Shown: positions 1 to 8,934, counted from the first letter of the stretch. The stretch is DNA of 64,000 nt from Streptomyces sp. AA1529 (GCF_000280905.1 NZ_ALAP01000009.1:1-64000); one strand, 5' to 3'. Program-made: numbers and translations. The notes: generated by a model not told the origin, from the letters alone.

Positions 1-97
1 GACCGATTCGCTTCCGGACTTCGGTCTCCCTCGGCCGGCGGACTGACGAGAACTCGGGACGACCGAATGGCGATCCCCATGACGAGTCCGAAGATTC

Positions 98-925
98 TTA
101 CGGTGTGAAGAAATCGGCGAGCGCGCGGCCGATTTGGTCGGGGGCGTTCTCCGTGGGGATGTGATCCGCATTCGGGATGCGGATGAGCGTGGTACGGGGC
201 ATCTCTGCGGCGAACCGTTCGGCGTATTCCACCCTCTCGTGGAGGTCATCTTCCCCCCAGATCAACAACTTGGGGGTGGTGGACCGCTGCAACGCTGGAA
301 CGAGGTCAAGGGTGTAGCGGTTGTCGGCTGCGCCTGCCAGGGCCGTCCAGGAACTGCGCACCCGCTCTTCGGTCCACGGATCCGCGTAGTCCGCTGTCAA
401 CGACTCAGTGGCGATGCCGGCGAGCACCCTCGAAATCGCCTGCCGGCGGGCGGCCAGCACGCCCTCGCCCGTGTCTCCGTCCTGGAATCGGGCCACGTGG
501 GGCGCGGGCCAGGAGTCGTAGAGGACCGAGTTGACCAAGGCGAACCGGGACACCTCGAGCAGGTTGTGGGCAAGAAGGTGCTGGGCGATGGCGCCGCCGA
601 TGTCGTGTCCTGCCAGGGCGATGGGACCGGAGAGGCCCAGTGCGGAGACGAATCGCGTCACCCAGTCGGCGAGGGCCGGGACGGTGGCCGTTTCGGGACT
701 GAGCCGGCCTCCTGAGCGTCCCAGTCCGGGGAGGTCGACCGCGAGGGGCCGTAGCCCCGCCTCGGCGAGGTGGCCGAGTACGGGGAGCCAGACACGGCTC
801 CAGTACGTTCCGTGCAGCATCAGCACGGGCGGGGCGTCCTGCCGTCCTGCGGTCAGATAGCTGGCCATCTCGCCGTCGACCTGGACCGCGGTCCTCAGCG
901 GTGTCGCTTCGGTGGTTTCGCTCAT
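98..925 (-). CDS. alpha/beta-fold hydrolase, Asp-nucleophile type
   Basis: A 275-residue alpha/beta hydrolase. The oxyanion-hole motif MLHGT is at about residues 36-40. The nucleophile elbow reads GHDIGG with Asp108 in the nucleophile position, as in epoxide hydrolases and haloalkane dehalogenases rather than the Ser of esterases. The acid candidate lies in WGEDD and the base His in NADHIP near the C-terminus. The frame is open further upstream, but the ATG at 925 is chosen because it starts just before the conserved fold and has a CACAGT -10-like hexamer six bases upstream, suggesting a leaderless transcript. It is divergent from a GlxA-type regulator, which may control it. The stop is TAA. 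The substrate cannot be told from sequence. Confidence 0.85.
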   Translation of the reverse strand: MSETTEATPLRTAVQVDGEMASYLTAGRQDAPPVLMLHGTYWSRVWLPVLGHLAEAGLRPLAVDLPGLGRSGGRLSPETATVPALADWVTRFVSALGLSGPIALAGHDIGGAIAQHLLAHNLLEVSRFALVNSVLYDSWPAPHVARFQDGDTGEGVLAARRQAISRVLAGIATESLTADYADPWTEERVRSSWTALAGAADNRYTLDLVPALQRSTTPKLLIWGEDDLHERVEYAERFAAEMPRTTLIRIPNADHIPTENAPDQIGRALADFFTP

Positions 926-931
926 GGGACC

Positions 932-989
932 ACTGTGTCCTGCGCGGATCATCCGGCCGAGAGTCCAGAAAGACACCAGGAAGTACTAT
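932..989. promoter_or_regulatory. divergent leaderless-type promoter pair
   Basis: The 70 bp between the hydrolase and the regulator carry two -10-like hexamers. CACAGT on the minus strand (932-937) lies six bases before the hydrolase ATG, and TACTAT on the plus strand (984-989) lies six bases before the regulator ATG. No convincing -35 box is seen on either strand. The spacing fits leaderless transcription, which is common in actinobacteria. Confidence 0.35.
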
Positions 990-995
990 CCTGTC

Positions 996-1946
996 ATGTG
1001 CCCTCATCGGGTGGTGGCCCTGGTCAATCCGCCTCAGTCGCCCTTCGAACTCTCCTGCCCCGGCGAGGTCTTCGGCACCGCCCCACTGGACGGGCCGCCC
1101 CGCTACAGCTTCGGGGTCTGCGCCGAGAACCCCGGCCCACTGCCGACCACCGCCGGCTATGCGATGGTCGTCGACGCCGGGCTGGAGGCCCTGGAGCATG
1201 CGGATACCGTGATCGTTCCCGGCTGGCAGCCGCCCGGTGCGCCCGCACCACCAGCAGTCACCACCGCATTGCGGGCTGCCCACCGCCGCGGGGCGCGGAT
1301 CGTCGCCATCTGCACGGGAGCCTTCGTCCTCGCCCAGGCCGGACTGCTCGACGGCCGTCGCGCCACCACCCATTGGCGCCACACCACCCAACTCGCCGCC
1401 GCCTTCCCCCAGGTGCACCTCGAGCAGGACGTGCTCTTCGTGGACCACGGCGACGTGGCCACCAGTGCGGGAACCGGCGCAGGTATCGACCTGTGCCTGC
1501 ACCTGGTCCGCTGCGACCACGGCGCTGCATACGCCGCCCGGATCGCCAGGAACATGGTCCTGCCGCCGCACCGCGAGGGCAGCCAACTCCAGTACGCCGT
1601 ACAGCCTGCACCGGCCAAGGCGGACGAGTCATTGGCACCCCTGCTGGAGTGGGCCACTTCCCGGCTCGACACCCGACTGACCCTCGACCGGCTCGCCGAA
1701 CGCGCCGGGCTCTCCAGCCGGACCCTCGCCCGGCGGTTCACCGAGCAGCTCGGCACCAGCCCAGGGCAGTGGCTGCTCGATCAGCGTATCGACGCGGCAC
1801 GCGTCCTGCTGGAACAGACCGACCTGCCGGTCGAAGCCGTCGCCGCCCGCGTCGGACTCGCCTCGGCGGTCAACCTGCGCCGCCGCTTCCGGGCGCATCT
1901 CGGCACCACTCCCGGCGCCTACCGACGCACCTTCAGCCAGATCTGA
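996..1946 (+). CDS. GlxA-family transcriptional regulator (DJ-1/PfpI + AraC HTH)
   Basis: A 316-residue two-domain regulator. Residues about 1-190 form a DJ-1/PfpI-like (class I glutamine amidotransferase-like) domain with the elbow ICTGAFVLA, which in this family is usually a ligand-sensing and not a catalytic domain. Residues about 215-316 form an AraC/XylS double helix-turn-helix, including LDRLAERAGLSSRTLARRF and a second HTH before the closing GAYRRTF. The ATG at 996 is preferred over upstream in-frame starts because TACTAT stands six bases before it and homologues begin near this point. It is transcribed away from the hydrolase, its likely target. The effector is unknown. Confidence 0.88.
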   Translation: MCPHRVVALVNPPQSPFELSCPGEVFGTAPLDGPPRYSFGVCAENPGPLPTTAGYAMVVDAGLEALEHADTVIVPGWQPPGAPAPPAVTTALRAAHRRGARIVAICTGAFVLAQAGLLDGRRATTHWRHTTQLAAAFPQVHLEQDVLFVDHGDVATSAGTGAGIDLCLHLVRCDHGAAYAARIARNMVLPPHREGSQLQYAVQPAPAKADESLAPLLEWATSRLDTRLTLDRLAERAGLSSRTLARRFTEQLGTSPGQWLLDQRIDAARVLLEQTDLPVEAVAARVGLASAVNLRRRFRAHLGTTPGAYRRTFSQI

Positions 1947-2043
1947 GGGCGAGGCCGGGCGTCTGGTCCGCCGGTGCGGGCGGCACCCAACCACCCTGCT
2001 GCCGCGCGGAATCGACCGGAGTCGACAGGGTCCCGTCCAGTGT

Positions 2044-3354
2044 TCACAGCCGTCCCGCCGCTTTGAGCGAGAGGTAGGCGTCGGTCAGTGCGGAGGCGAG
2101 ACGGGACGGAGGCTCGTCCACGACCGTCACGCCGTGCCGGCGCAGACGCTCGGCCGTCTCGTGCCGTTCAGCCCGTGACTGCGCTGCCGCCGCCGCGCCG
2201 TACACCGCTTCGAGAGTGCCCCGTCCGCTCGCCATCTCCTCGATGCGGGGATCGGATACCGAGGCGACAAGAACGGTGTGCCGTCGGGTGAGGAGCGGCA
2301 GAGCAGGCAGCAGACCCTCGTCGACCGGTGCTCGGTCGAGTCCGGTCAGGAGGACCAGGAGCGATCCGCTGGGCGTCGTACGGAGGGCTCTTGCCGCCAG
2401 AGCCCGCAGGTCGGATTCCGTGAGAGCGGGCTCGAGAGGAGCCATGGCCGCCACGAGTGCGGGCAGAGTGCCGGTACCGGCCCGGCCCGTGACGCTCGTC
2501 CTGGTGACACGGTCATGGGCGAGCAGGTCGATGCGGTCGCCGGCGCGGACGGCCGAGGCGGCCAGCAGGAGTGCTGCGTCCATGGCCACGTCGAGGCGGG
2601 GAACGTCGCCGACGCGGCCTGCCGAGGTACGGCCCGTGTCGAGGACGAGCAGGATCCGCCGGTCCCGCTCCGGCCGCCAGGTCCGGACGGCCACATCCGC
2701 CCGGCGCGCCGTGGCACGCCAGTCGATGGAACGGGTGTCGTCTCCGGGCGAGTAGTCCCGCAGGCTGTCGAACTCGGTCCCCTCGCCGCTGGTCAGGATG
2801 CTGGTGCGGCCGTCGAGTTCGCGGAGGCGGGCCAGTTTGCCCGGCAGGAGTCTTCGGCTGGGGAAGGCGGGAAGGACGCGGACGGTCCAGGGGACCTCGT
2901 GATGACCTTGGCGGGCGGCGAGCCCGAGAGGGCCGTACGAACGGACCGTGACACGTACCGCTTCGCGGTCTCCGCGGCGGGTGGGCTGCAGCCGGGTGGT
3001 GACACGGCGCCGCTCTCCCGGGGGTACGCGGAGCGGATGGCGGCTCGCGGGCTCGGAGAGGTCCGGCGGCCAACTGCTGGGCGGCCAGGCGTCGCGGAGA
3101 TGCGCGTGCAAGGTGCGACTACCGGGATTCGTGACGACGAGAGAGACGAGTGCCTGTTCGCCGAGTCGAACTGAGGTGTCACCGCTTCGGGTGAACAGGA
3201 GTCGGCGCACTGGCGCCGCCAGGAGCAGATCGGCCACGATGGCAGTCAGCAGGAGGAGTTCGACGGCGAGGACCCCGGTCCAACTGGGCAGCAGGAAGCC
3301 CACGACGAGCGTGGCCAGGGTGGCCGCGAGGGCCGTTCTGCCGGTGAGGGCCAT
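2044..3354 (-). CDS. DUF58 domain-containing membrane protein
   Basis: A 436-residue protein with two N-terminal hydrophobic segments (about residues 8-25 and 28-47). A beta-rich middle region follows, then a DUF58 region (about 190-290) with the family signature around FDSLRDYSPGDD and SIDWRATARR. After it comes a von Willebrand A-like fold with LVLDTGRTS in place of a perfect MIDAS motif. DUF58 proteins work with MoxR AAA ATPases, thought to mature or activate envelope or secreted complexes. It starts 17 bp after the moxR-like gene, so it is the last gene of the minus-strand operon. It converges on the GlxA-type gene, with 97 bp between the stops and no clear terminator. Confidence 0.88.
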   Translation of the reverse strand: MALTGRTALAATLATLVVGFLLPSWTGVLAVELLLLTAIVADLLLAAPVRRLLFTRSGDTSVRLGEQALVSLVVTNPGSRTLHAHLRDAWPPSSWPPDLSEPASRHPLRVPPGERRRVTTRLQPTRRGDREAVRVTVRSYGPLGLAARQGHHEVPWTVRVLPAFPSRRLLPGKLARLRELDGRTSILTSGEGTEFDSLRDYSPGDDTRSIDWRATARRADVAVRTWRPERDRRILLVLDTGRTSAGRVGDVPRLDVAMDAALLLAASAVRAGDRIDLLAHDRVTRTSVTGRAGTGTLPALVAAMAPLEPALTESDLRALAARALRTTPSGSLLVLLTGLDRAPVDEGLLPALPLLTRRHTVLVASVSDPRIEEMASGRGTLEAVYGAAAAAQSRAERHETAERLRRHGVTVVDEPPSRLASALTDAYLSLKAAGRL

Positions 3355-3371
3355 GGTGGGAACCGGAATTC

Positions 3372-4337
3372 TCAGCGGGGAACTGGAGTGTGAGTGAGAA
3401 CGGAGTGCAGCACGCTGTCAGGGGTGACGCCTTCCATCTCGGCCTCCGGCCGTAGCCGGACGCGGTGTCGGAGCGCGGGCGGGGCGAACGCCTTGACGTC
3501 GTCCGGCGTGACGTAGTCGCGGCCGGTGAGCCAGGCCCAGGCGCGGGCGGCGGAGAGCAGAGCGGTAGCGCCTCGGGGGGAGACCCCGAGGGAGAGCGAG
3601 GGGGAATCGCGGGTGGCACGGCAGATATCGACGACGTAGCCGGTGACGTCTGAGGACACCGTGGTCCGGGCGACGGCTGCGCGCGCGGCTTCGATCTCGG
3701 CGGGGCCCGCGACGGGGCGTACGCCCATGGCGGCCAGGTCCCGGGGGTCGAAGCCCTCGGCGTGCCGGGTGAGCACATCGAGTTCGGTCTCCCGCGAGGG
3801 AAGTGGGATGTTCAGTTTGAGCAGGAAGCGGTCGAGCTGTGCTTCGGGCAGGGGATAGGTCCCCTCGTACTCGACGGGGTTCTGGGTTGCGGCTACCAGG
3901 AAAGGCTCGGGAAGCGGGCGAGGCCTGCCGTCGACAGAGACCTGGTGTTCTTCCATCGCCTCCAGCAGGGATGCCTGCGTCTTGGGCGGAGTGCGGTTGA
4001 TCTCGTCGGCGAGCAGCAGATTGGTGAACACCGGGCCCGGCTGGAAGGAGAACGTGGCCGCGCGCGAGTCGTAGATCAGTGAACCGGTGACATCGCCCGG
4101 CATCAGGTCCGGGGTGAACTGCACCCGCTTGGTGTCGAGTTCGAGTGCGGTGGCCAGTGTGCGGACGAGCAGCGTCTTGGCGACGCCCGGCACGCCCTCG
4201 AGCAGTACGTGCCCTCGGCACAGCAGGGCGATGACGAGTCCGGTGACTGCGGCGTCCTGTCCTACGACGGCCTTGGAGATCTCCTCACGGAGGGCTTCGA
4301 GGGCGCTGCGGGCGCTTTCTGCGGAGGGGGTGCTCAC
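3372..4337 (-). CDS. MoxR-family AAA+ ATPase
   Basis: A 321-residue AAA+ protein of the MoxR family. Walker A EGVPGVAKT is at residues 47-55 and Walker B LLLADEIN at 107-114. The sensor-1 region AATQNPVEYEGTYPLPEAQLDRF is typical of MoxR (positions around window 3830-3895). The C-terminal lid domain follows. MoxR ATPases act as chaperone-like machines together with vWA/DUF58 partners, and such a partner is encoded immediately downstream. The GTG start at 4337 overlaps the stop of the DUF4350 gene by four bases (GTGA), implying translational coupling. Confidence 0.93.
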   Translation of the reverse strand: MSTPSAESARSALEALREEISKAVVGQDAAVTGLVIALLCRGHVLLEGVPGVAKTLLVRTLATALELDTKRVQFTPDLMPGDVTGSLIYDSRAATFSFQPGPVFTNLLLADEINRTPPKTQASLLEAMEEHQVSVDGRPRPLPEPFLVAATQNPVEYEGTYPLPEAQLDRFLLKLNIPLPSRETELDVLTRHAEGFDPRDLAAMGVRPVAGPAEIEAARAAVARTTVSSDVTGYVVDICRATRDSPSLSLGVSPRGATALLSAARAWAWLTGRDYVTPDDVKAFAPPALRHRVRLRPEAEMEGVTPDSVLHSVLTHTPVPR

Positions 4338-5587
4338 GGGGTGATGTCCTTGTCTGTCCTTCGACGGTGCTGCTGGGAGCCGGAGGGGGCGAAGAGTTCT
4401 TCAAGGCGGTCGAGTTCGTCCGCGAGGTGGAGCAGCGCGGTGTCGTTCGCAGGAGCGGAGCCGAAGAGGAGGGAGCGGATCCTGGCCTCGTCGTATGCCG
4501 GTTCATCCGGTGCGGGTGATGCTCGGTGGACTACTCGGGCGGCCAGGGCAGGGACGAGGACCTCGCGGTCGTGGGCCTGCGGGCGAGGCACCCCGGCCAG
4601 CAGGGCGAGCCGGCCGCGGCAGGCGGTCCGGAGGGTGTCGGCCGCGTGGCCGCGGTCCTCGGCTTTCCGGTAGAGGCGGGATCTTCCCTCAGTCGTCTCG
4701 GCCGCGGGTACGGCGACGGGGAGCTGTTCGGTGGCGAGTGGGCCCAGCCGTCGTGCCCTCCACAGGGCGGCGAGGAGGGCCGCGACGGCGAGCTGTACGG
4801 CCGCCCAGGACCAGCCGCCGGGCAGCAGGTCGAAGAAGCTGCGCTCCTGGTCGTCGGAGGGGGCTGCACCGCTGTCGGAGGGGAGGTACCAGAGGAGCTG
4901 TGCATGCGGTCCGAGGAGTTGGAGGGCCAGGGAAGCGTTGCCGTGGTGGTCGAGGTGTTCGTTGCGGAGGGGGTCGGTCGTGCCCAGGAGGACGGTGTCG
5001 CCGTGGGAGGGCGAGTGGAGGCGCAGCAGGGTGGCGCGGCCGTTCCGCGGATAGCAGCTCTCGGCGGGTCGGGCGGTGCTGCTGTAGCGGCGTCCGCCGA
5101 GATCCGCACCGCCGGCGCGGCGGGCCGCGGGCAGGTCGCAGTCCGGACGTGTCGGCTGGACGGGCCGGGCGGCGAAGGTGCGGACGCCGGGGGTGAGAGC
5201 GGAGGTCGTTCTCGTATCCGGTGCCAGCAGGACGGTGCGGCCGGAGTCCTCGGCCGCCTTGCGGACGGCGGTGCGCTGGCGCTCGGTGAGGGAGTCGGGG
5301 AAGGGGACCAGGAGTGTGGTGTCGGGGCCGGATTCTCGGCGCAGAGCTGCGGCGTCGGTGAGGACCGTGGTGTGCACGCCCCGGTGGGTGAGGAGACGGG
5401 CGAGGGCTTTGCTGCCGTCGGGGGAGGCCGAGCGGGGGTCCAGTGGGGCGGTGTGCTCCGCGGAGCGGAGTGCGGCGAGGGCCACCCCGGCGGCGGCGAG
5501 GAGCGCGGCGGCGAGCAGGAGCCCGCGGGCCCGCTGCCATATGTGACGTGCGAGGGGCGAGGTGGATGTGGGGGCCGTGGTGGTCAC
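4334..5587 (-). CDS. DUF4350 domain-containing membrane protein
   Basis: A 417-residue protein. A hydrophobic segment near residues 15-38 probably anchors it. The extracytoplasmic part begins around SPDGSKALARLLTHRGV, the region covered by the DUF4350 model. A second transmembrane helix lies near WSWAAVQLAVAALLAAL (about 290-310), followed by a charged cytoplasmic tail. The frame stays open well upstream in the next gene, but the GTG at 5587 forms a GTGA overlap with the DUF4129 stop and directly precedes the membrane anchor, so it is taken as the start. The function is unknown. Its constant company with MoxR, DUF58 and DUF4129 suggests a shared envelope complex. Confidence 0.82.
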   Translation of the reverse strand: MTTTAPTSTSPLARHIWQRARGLLLAAALLAAAGVALAALRSAEHTAPLDPRSASPDGSKALARLLTHRGVHTTVLTDAAALRRESGPDTTLLVPFPDSLTERQRTAVRKAAEDSGRTVLLAPDTRTTSALTPGVRTFAARPVQPTRPDCDLPAARRAGGADLGGRRYSSTARPAESCYPRNGRATLLRLHSPSHGDTVLLGTTDPLRNEHLDHHGNASLALQLLGPHAQLLWYLPSDSGAAPSDDQERSFFDLLPGGWSWAAVQLAVAALLAALWRARRLGPLATEQLPVAVPAAETTEGRSRLYRKAEDRGHAADTLRTACRGRLALLAGVPRPQAHDREVLVPALAARVVHRASPAPDEPAYDEARIRSLLFGSAPANDTALLHLADELDRLEELFAPSGSQQHRRRTDKDITP

Positions 5588-6321
5588 ACGGCCCACCCGT
5601 GGGATGCCGGGGCTGCGGAGGTGCGGCTTGCGGGCGGGGCGGGGGTGGTGCGGAGGAGGGCGTCGTCCAGGTCGCGGAGGAGTGCGTAGTCGGCGGGGTC
5701 GGCCGGCCGGCCGGCGTAGCTGACCTCGTCGAAGATGCGGGCAGCGGCGCGCAGCCGATCGGCGAGCTGGGGGAGATCGACGGCGGCCTCGCCGGTGGCT
5801 TCGTCGGCTGTGCGGCCCGGGCGGGGGTCGAGCAGTGCGCGCTCCTCCAGGGAGCGGACCAGCGCGCGCATCCGCTCCTGGACGGCCGGGGTCCAGCGGT
5901 CGGCCCGGGCGTGTGATGCGGCGGCCGTGCGGTGGTCGGCCGCGCTGCGGAGCCGGTCGGGGAACAGGGCCGCGGAGCCCGTGGTGCGCTTTGCGCGGAG
6001 GGAGCCGAGACGGAGACGGAGAGCGAGGAGGAGCAGGACGAGGACGAGAGCCAGGACCGTGAGGCCCACCGACCCGCCCGGGGCGCCTTCGGCGGCGATG
6101 CGGAGCAGGTCGCCGAGGCGGTCCCACAACCAGTCGAGGGCGCGCTGCAGCAGGGAGGGGTCGTGCTGGTGGTACTCGGACCGGGACAGTTCCCGCTCGG
6201 CGTCCTCGCGGGCCGGCAGCCGGGGGGTGGTGACAGGGCCGCCGCCCTCGGCGGCATGGGCCGTCTGGTGGAGAGTGGCGGCACAGCAGCGGGAGAGCGC
6301 GTCGGTGTGTCCCCCCGGCAC
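5584..6321 (-). CDS. DUF4129 domain-containing protein
   Basis: About 245 residues. One strong transmembrane helix lies near GLTVLALVLVLLLLALRL. Downstream is the conserved DUF4129 region with SYAGRPADPADYALLRDLD. In other bacteria DUF4129 is often the C-terminal part of transglutaminase-like proteins encoded beside MoxR/DUF58; here it stands alone. The start is uncertain. I chose GTG 6321, four bases after the upstream stop and with GGGAAG about ten bases before it; a longer in-frame version would begin at 6414 inside the neighbour. The 3' end overlaps the DUF4350 start by four bases. Confidence 0.75.
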   Translation of the reverse strand: MPGGHTDALSRCCAATLHQTAHAAEGGGPVTTPRLPAREDAERELSRSEYHQHDPSLLQRALDWLWDRLGDLLRIAAEGAPGGSVGLTVLALVLVLLLLALRLRLGSLRAKRTTGSAALFPDRLRSAADHRTAAASHARADRWTPAVQERMRALVRSLEERALLDPRPGRTADEATGEAAVDLPQLADRLRAAARIFDEVSYAGRPADPADYALLRDLDDALLRTTPAPPASRTSAAPASHGWAV

Positions 6322-6325
6322 GGTG

Positions 6326-7672
6326 TCAGCTTCCCGCGGCGGGAGGCTCGGTGTCCTGGGTCTCGAAGCCGGGGACACCCGCCGCGCGGGCCAGTTCGAG
6401 GTCGAGAGCCTCACGGCGGATGCGTTGGTCGAGGTAGAGGAGGGCGGTGATGCCTGCGCTGAGGGGCAGGGCCACGGTCGAGGCCAGCACGGAGCCGATG
6501 CCGTTGATGACGAGGGAGGTCCAGGTCGTCGCGGCCGCGGGGTCGGTGAGGGTGTCGCCGCCGCTGACGAGTGCGGAGACGGCGGTGGCCGGCAGCGAGA
6601 CGACGAAGGAGACGGCGGTGATCAGGACCAGGGTGAGCAGCTGAATGCCCAGGATGCGCCACCAGCTTCCCGTCACCAGTTTGGCCGAGCGCCGCATGGC
6701 GTCGAACAGTCCCTGCTTCTCCAGCATCAGCGCGGGCGGTGCGAGGCAGAACCGGACCCAGACCCAGGCCGCGGCGGCGATTCCGCCGAGCAGCCCGAGG
6801 AACAGCAGGAGGAGCGCCGGTCCGACGGGGCCCGCGAGCGCGACGAGGATCCCGGGGAGCAGGCAGCCGAAGAGGACGAGGCAGACCAGGAGGGGAAGGA
6901 GGAGGAGCAGGCCGAGCAGGCGGGGGAGCTGGGGGCGTGCGTCGCGCCAGGCCTCACCGGGAGTGACCTGGCGGCCGAGGACCGCACGGCTGACGACCAC
7001 GGTGAGCATCGCGGTGGCGATCACGGTGCCGAGCATGCCGACGACCCAGGTCACGCTCAGAGTGCTGAGCGTGTCGGTGAGGGCGTTGTTCAGTTCCTCG
7101 AGGCTGGGTTCGTCGTTCTTGGTCAGCGCCTCGAACGCGGTGGAGTCGCCGAGCCAGAGGCGCATGGTGAGGACCGAGACGAGCTCGGTGAGGACGGCGA
7201 CGACGAGGGCGATCCCCAGTGCGGTGCGCCAGTGGGCGCGCATGGCGCTGACGGAGCCGTCCAGGATCTCGCCGATGCCCAGGGGGCGGAGCGGGACGAC
7301 GCCGGGCTTCGCGGCCTGCGGCGGGTGTGCCCAGGCGGTGGGCGGGCCGTTGTGGTGCCAGCCCTGGGCGGGGCCGGGACCCGCTGTCCGTCCTCGGGGG
7401 CCGCCGGGGTGCTGCCGCGGGATCTGTCCCCGGCCGCTGCGCCGGCCGCGGCTGTCGTCCTGGTCGCCCCAGTTCCATCCCCGGGGGGCGGCCGGTGGCT
7501 GGTCGGCGGCCCAGTTGCGGGGGCGGTCGTCCCTCGCGGGCCGCGGTGCCTCGGGTGCGGCGCGCTCCGTGTCGTCGCCCGTCGGCTCCCCGGTGTGCTG
7601 TCCGGGCGTGCCGGAAGGGCGGGGGTCGGGCGAAGCGGATCCGGGCGAAGCCCGGTCCGGGGAGTCGTTCAC
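6326..7672 (-). CDS. multi-pass membrane protein, glycerophosphodiesterase membrane-domain-like
   Basis: A 448-residue protein. The first 130-150 residues are hydrophilic and rich in Pro, Gly, Arg and Asp. Then VVPLRPLGIGEILDGSVSAM opens a membrane domain with about six hydrophobic segments (AHWRTALGIALVVAVL, VTWVVGMLGTVIATAML, LGLLLLLPLLVCLVLFG and others). The GEILDGS entry motif is characteristic of actinobacterial proteins related to the membrane domain of glycerophosphoryl diester phosphodiesterases, but no phosphodiesterase catalytic domain is present. The GTG start at 7672 has AGGTGA upstream. It is the first gene of the operon running to 2044. The biochemical role is unknown. Confidence 0.8.
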   Translation of the reverse strand: MNDSPDRASPGSASPDPRPSGTPGQHTGEPTGDDTERAAPEAPRPARDDRPRNWAADQPPAAPRGWNWGDQDDSRGRRSGRGQIPRQHPGGPRGRTAGPGPAQGWHHNGPPTAWAHPPQAAKPGVVPLRPLGIGEILDGSVSAMRAHWRTALGIALVVAVLTELVSVLTMRLWLGDSTAFEALTKNDEPSLEELNNALTDTLSTLSVTWVVGMLGTVIATAMLTVVVSRAVLGRQVTPGEAWRDARPQLPRLLGLLLLLPLLVCLVLFGCLLPGILVALAGPVGPALLLLFLGLLGGIAAAAWVWVRFCLAPPALMLEKQGLFDAMRRSAKLVTGSWWRILGIQLLTLVLITAVSFVVSLPATAVSALVSGGDTLTDPAAATTWTSLVINGIGSVLASTVALPLSAGITALLYLDQRIRREALDLELARAAGVPGFETQDTEPPAAGS

Positions 7673-7764
7673 GTGAGGTCACCTCGTGCAATCCCGGGCC
7701 TGGTGGGCTGCCCATCGTGCCACGGGGTGGTGCGGGTGCGGCCAGTCGGGAGCCTGCGACGCCC

Positions 7765-7794
7765 TTCAAGGGGCCCGCGCCGAGCGGGCAGACT
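7765..7794 (+). promoter_or_regulatory. candidate leaderless promoter of mtnA
   Basis: TTCAAG (7765-7770), an 18-bp spacer and CAGACT (7789-7794) resemble a vegetative sigma promoter. CAGACT ends six bases before the mtnA ATG, so the transcript would be leaderless. Confidence 0.4.
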
Positions 7795-7800
7795 GGACGG

Positions 7801-8934
7801 ATGGCTGACGCGTGTGTGCCCGTGATCCGTTACGAGGAGTCACCGGAGGGGCCCGCTGTGGTCCTTCTCGACCAGACCCGGCTGCCGGTGGAGGAGGCGG
7901 AGCTGGTGTGCGCGGATGTGCCCGCGCTGGTGGCCGCCATCCGGTCGCTGGCGGTGCGGGGCGCGCCGGTTCTGGGTATCGCCGGTGGTTACGGGGTCGC
8001 CTTGGCCGCGGCGCTGGGTTCCGACGTGGTGGAGGCCGCGGAGCAGCTGGCGCATGCCCGGCCGACGGCGGTGAATCTCGCCTACGGGGCGCGGCGGGTG
8101 AAGGCCGCGTACCGGGAGGCTGCCGGTGGCGGTGCGGCGCACGCGGCTGCCCGGGCGCTGGCTGCGGCGCGGGCGCTGCACCGGGAGGACGCAGAGGCGA
8201 GCGAGCGGATGGCCGGGCACGGGAGGGAGCTGCTGGCGGGTCTGGTGCCCGATGGCGGACTGCGGATTCTGACACACTGCAACACCGGGAGGCTGGTGTC
8301 CGGTGGTGAGGGCACGGCACTGGCCGTGGTGAAGGCCGTGCACCGGGCCGGTGGGCTGCGGCGGCTGTGGGTGGGGGAGACGCGTCCGCTGCTGCAGGGG
8401 TCGAGGCTGACGGCGTACGAGGCGGCCGAGGCGGGGATGGCCTACAGCGTGCTGGCGGACGGTGCCGCCGGGTCGCTGTTCGCGGCCGGTGAGGTGGATG
8501 CGGTGCTCGTGGGTGCCGACCGGATCGCGGCGGACGGTTCGGTGGCCAACAAGGTCGGCACGTATCCGCTGGCGGTGCTGGCGAGTCACCATGGGGTGCC
8601 GTTCGTGGTGGTGGCTCCGGTGACCACGATCGATCCGGAGACGGAGCGGGGCAGCGGTATCGAGGTGGAGCAGCGGGCGGCGCACGAGGTGACGGTGGGG
8701 CCCGGAGCCGGGCCGGGACGGGGTCCGGCGGGTGCTGGAGGGGGCCCGGCGCTGGCTCCGGTGGGGGCGCACGCCTACAATCCGGCGTTCGATGTGACGC
8801 CGTCCGCCCTGGTCACGGCAGTGGTCACGGATGAGGGGACAGCCTCTCCCGTGACGGCCGCCGGCATTGTGGAACTGTGTTCCACATCACGAAAGCGAGC
8901 GTCACGATTGGCTAATGGGATGATGAAGACATGA
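7801..8934 (+). CDS. mtnA: S-methyl-5-thioribose-1-phosphate isomerase
   Basis: A 377-residue eIF2B-like isomerase of the methionine salvage pathway, converting 5-methylthioribose-1-phosphate to methylthioribulose-1-phosphate in the cytosol. SLAVRGAPVLGIAGGYG is the family signature near the N-terminus. The catalytic Cys160 lies in THCNTGRL and the catalytic Asp240 in VGADRIAADGSVANKVG, the same numbering as I recall for the Bacillus subtilis enzyme. The last 30 codons carry a perfect palindrome and direct repeats that probably belong to the next gene's promoter. The stop overlaps the mtrA ATG (ATGA). No other salvage gene is next to it. Confidence 0.95.
   Translation: MADACVPVIRYEESPEGPAVVLLDQTRLPVEEAELVCADVPALVAAIRSLAVRGAPVLGIAGGYGVALAAALGSDVVEAAEQLAHARPTAVNLAYGARRVKAAYREAAGGGAAHAAARALAAARALHREDAEASERMAGHGRELLAGLVPDGGLRILTHCNTGRLVSGGEGTALAVVKAVHRAGGLRRLWVGETRPLLQGSRLTAYEAAEAGMAYSVLADGAAGSLFAAGEVDAVLVGADRIAADGSVANKVGTYPLAVLASHHGVPFVVVAPVTTIDPETERGSGIEVEQRAAHEVTVGPGAGPGRGPAGAGGGPALAPVGAHAYNPAFDVTPSALVTAVVTDEGTASPVTAAGIVELCSTSRKRASRLANGMMKT
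8868..8907 (+). promoter_or_regulatory. palindrome and direct repeats before mtrA
   Basis: A perfect palindrome TGTGGAAC-TGT-GTTCCACA (8868-8886) is followed by two copies of TCACGA (8887-8892 and 8902-8907), all inside the 3' end of mtnA and 24-63 bases before the mtrA ATG. Direct repeats with a TCAC core recall published MtrA boxes, so autoregulation is possible. Binding is inferred, not shown. Confidence 0.45.

Noticed and set aside
4334..6127. A 597-residue version of the DUF4350 protein
   Set aside because: The extra N-terminus overlaps the DUF4129 gene and is Arg/Pro-rich. GTG 5587 gives the usual coupled overlap and a membrane anchor at the right place.
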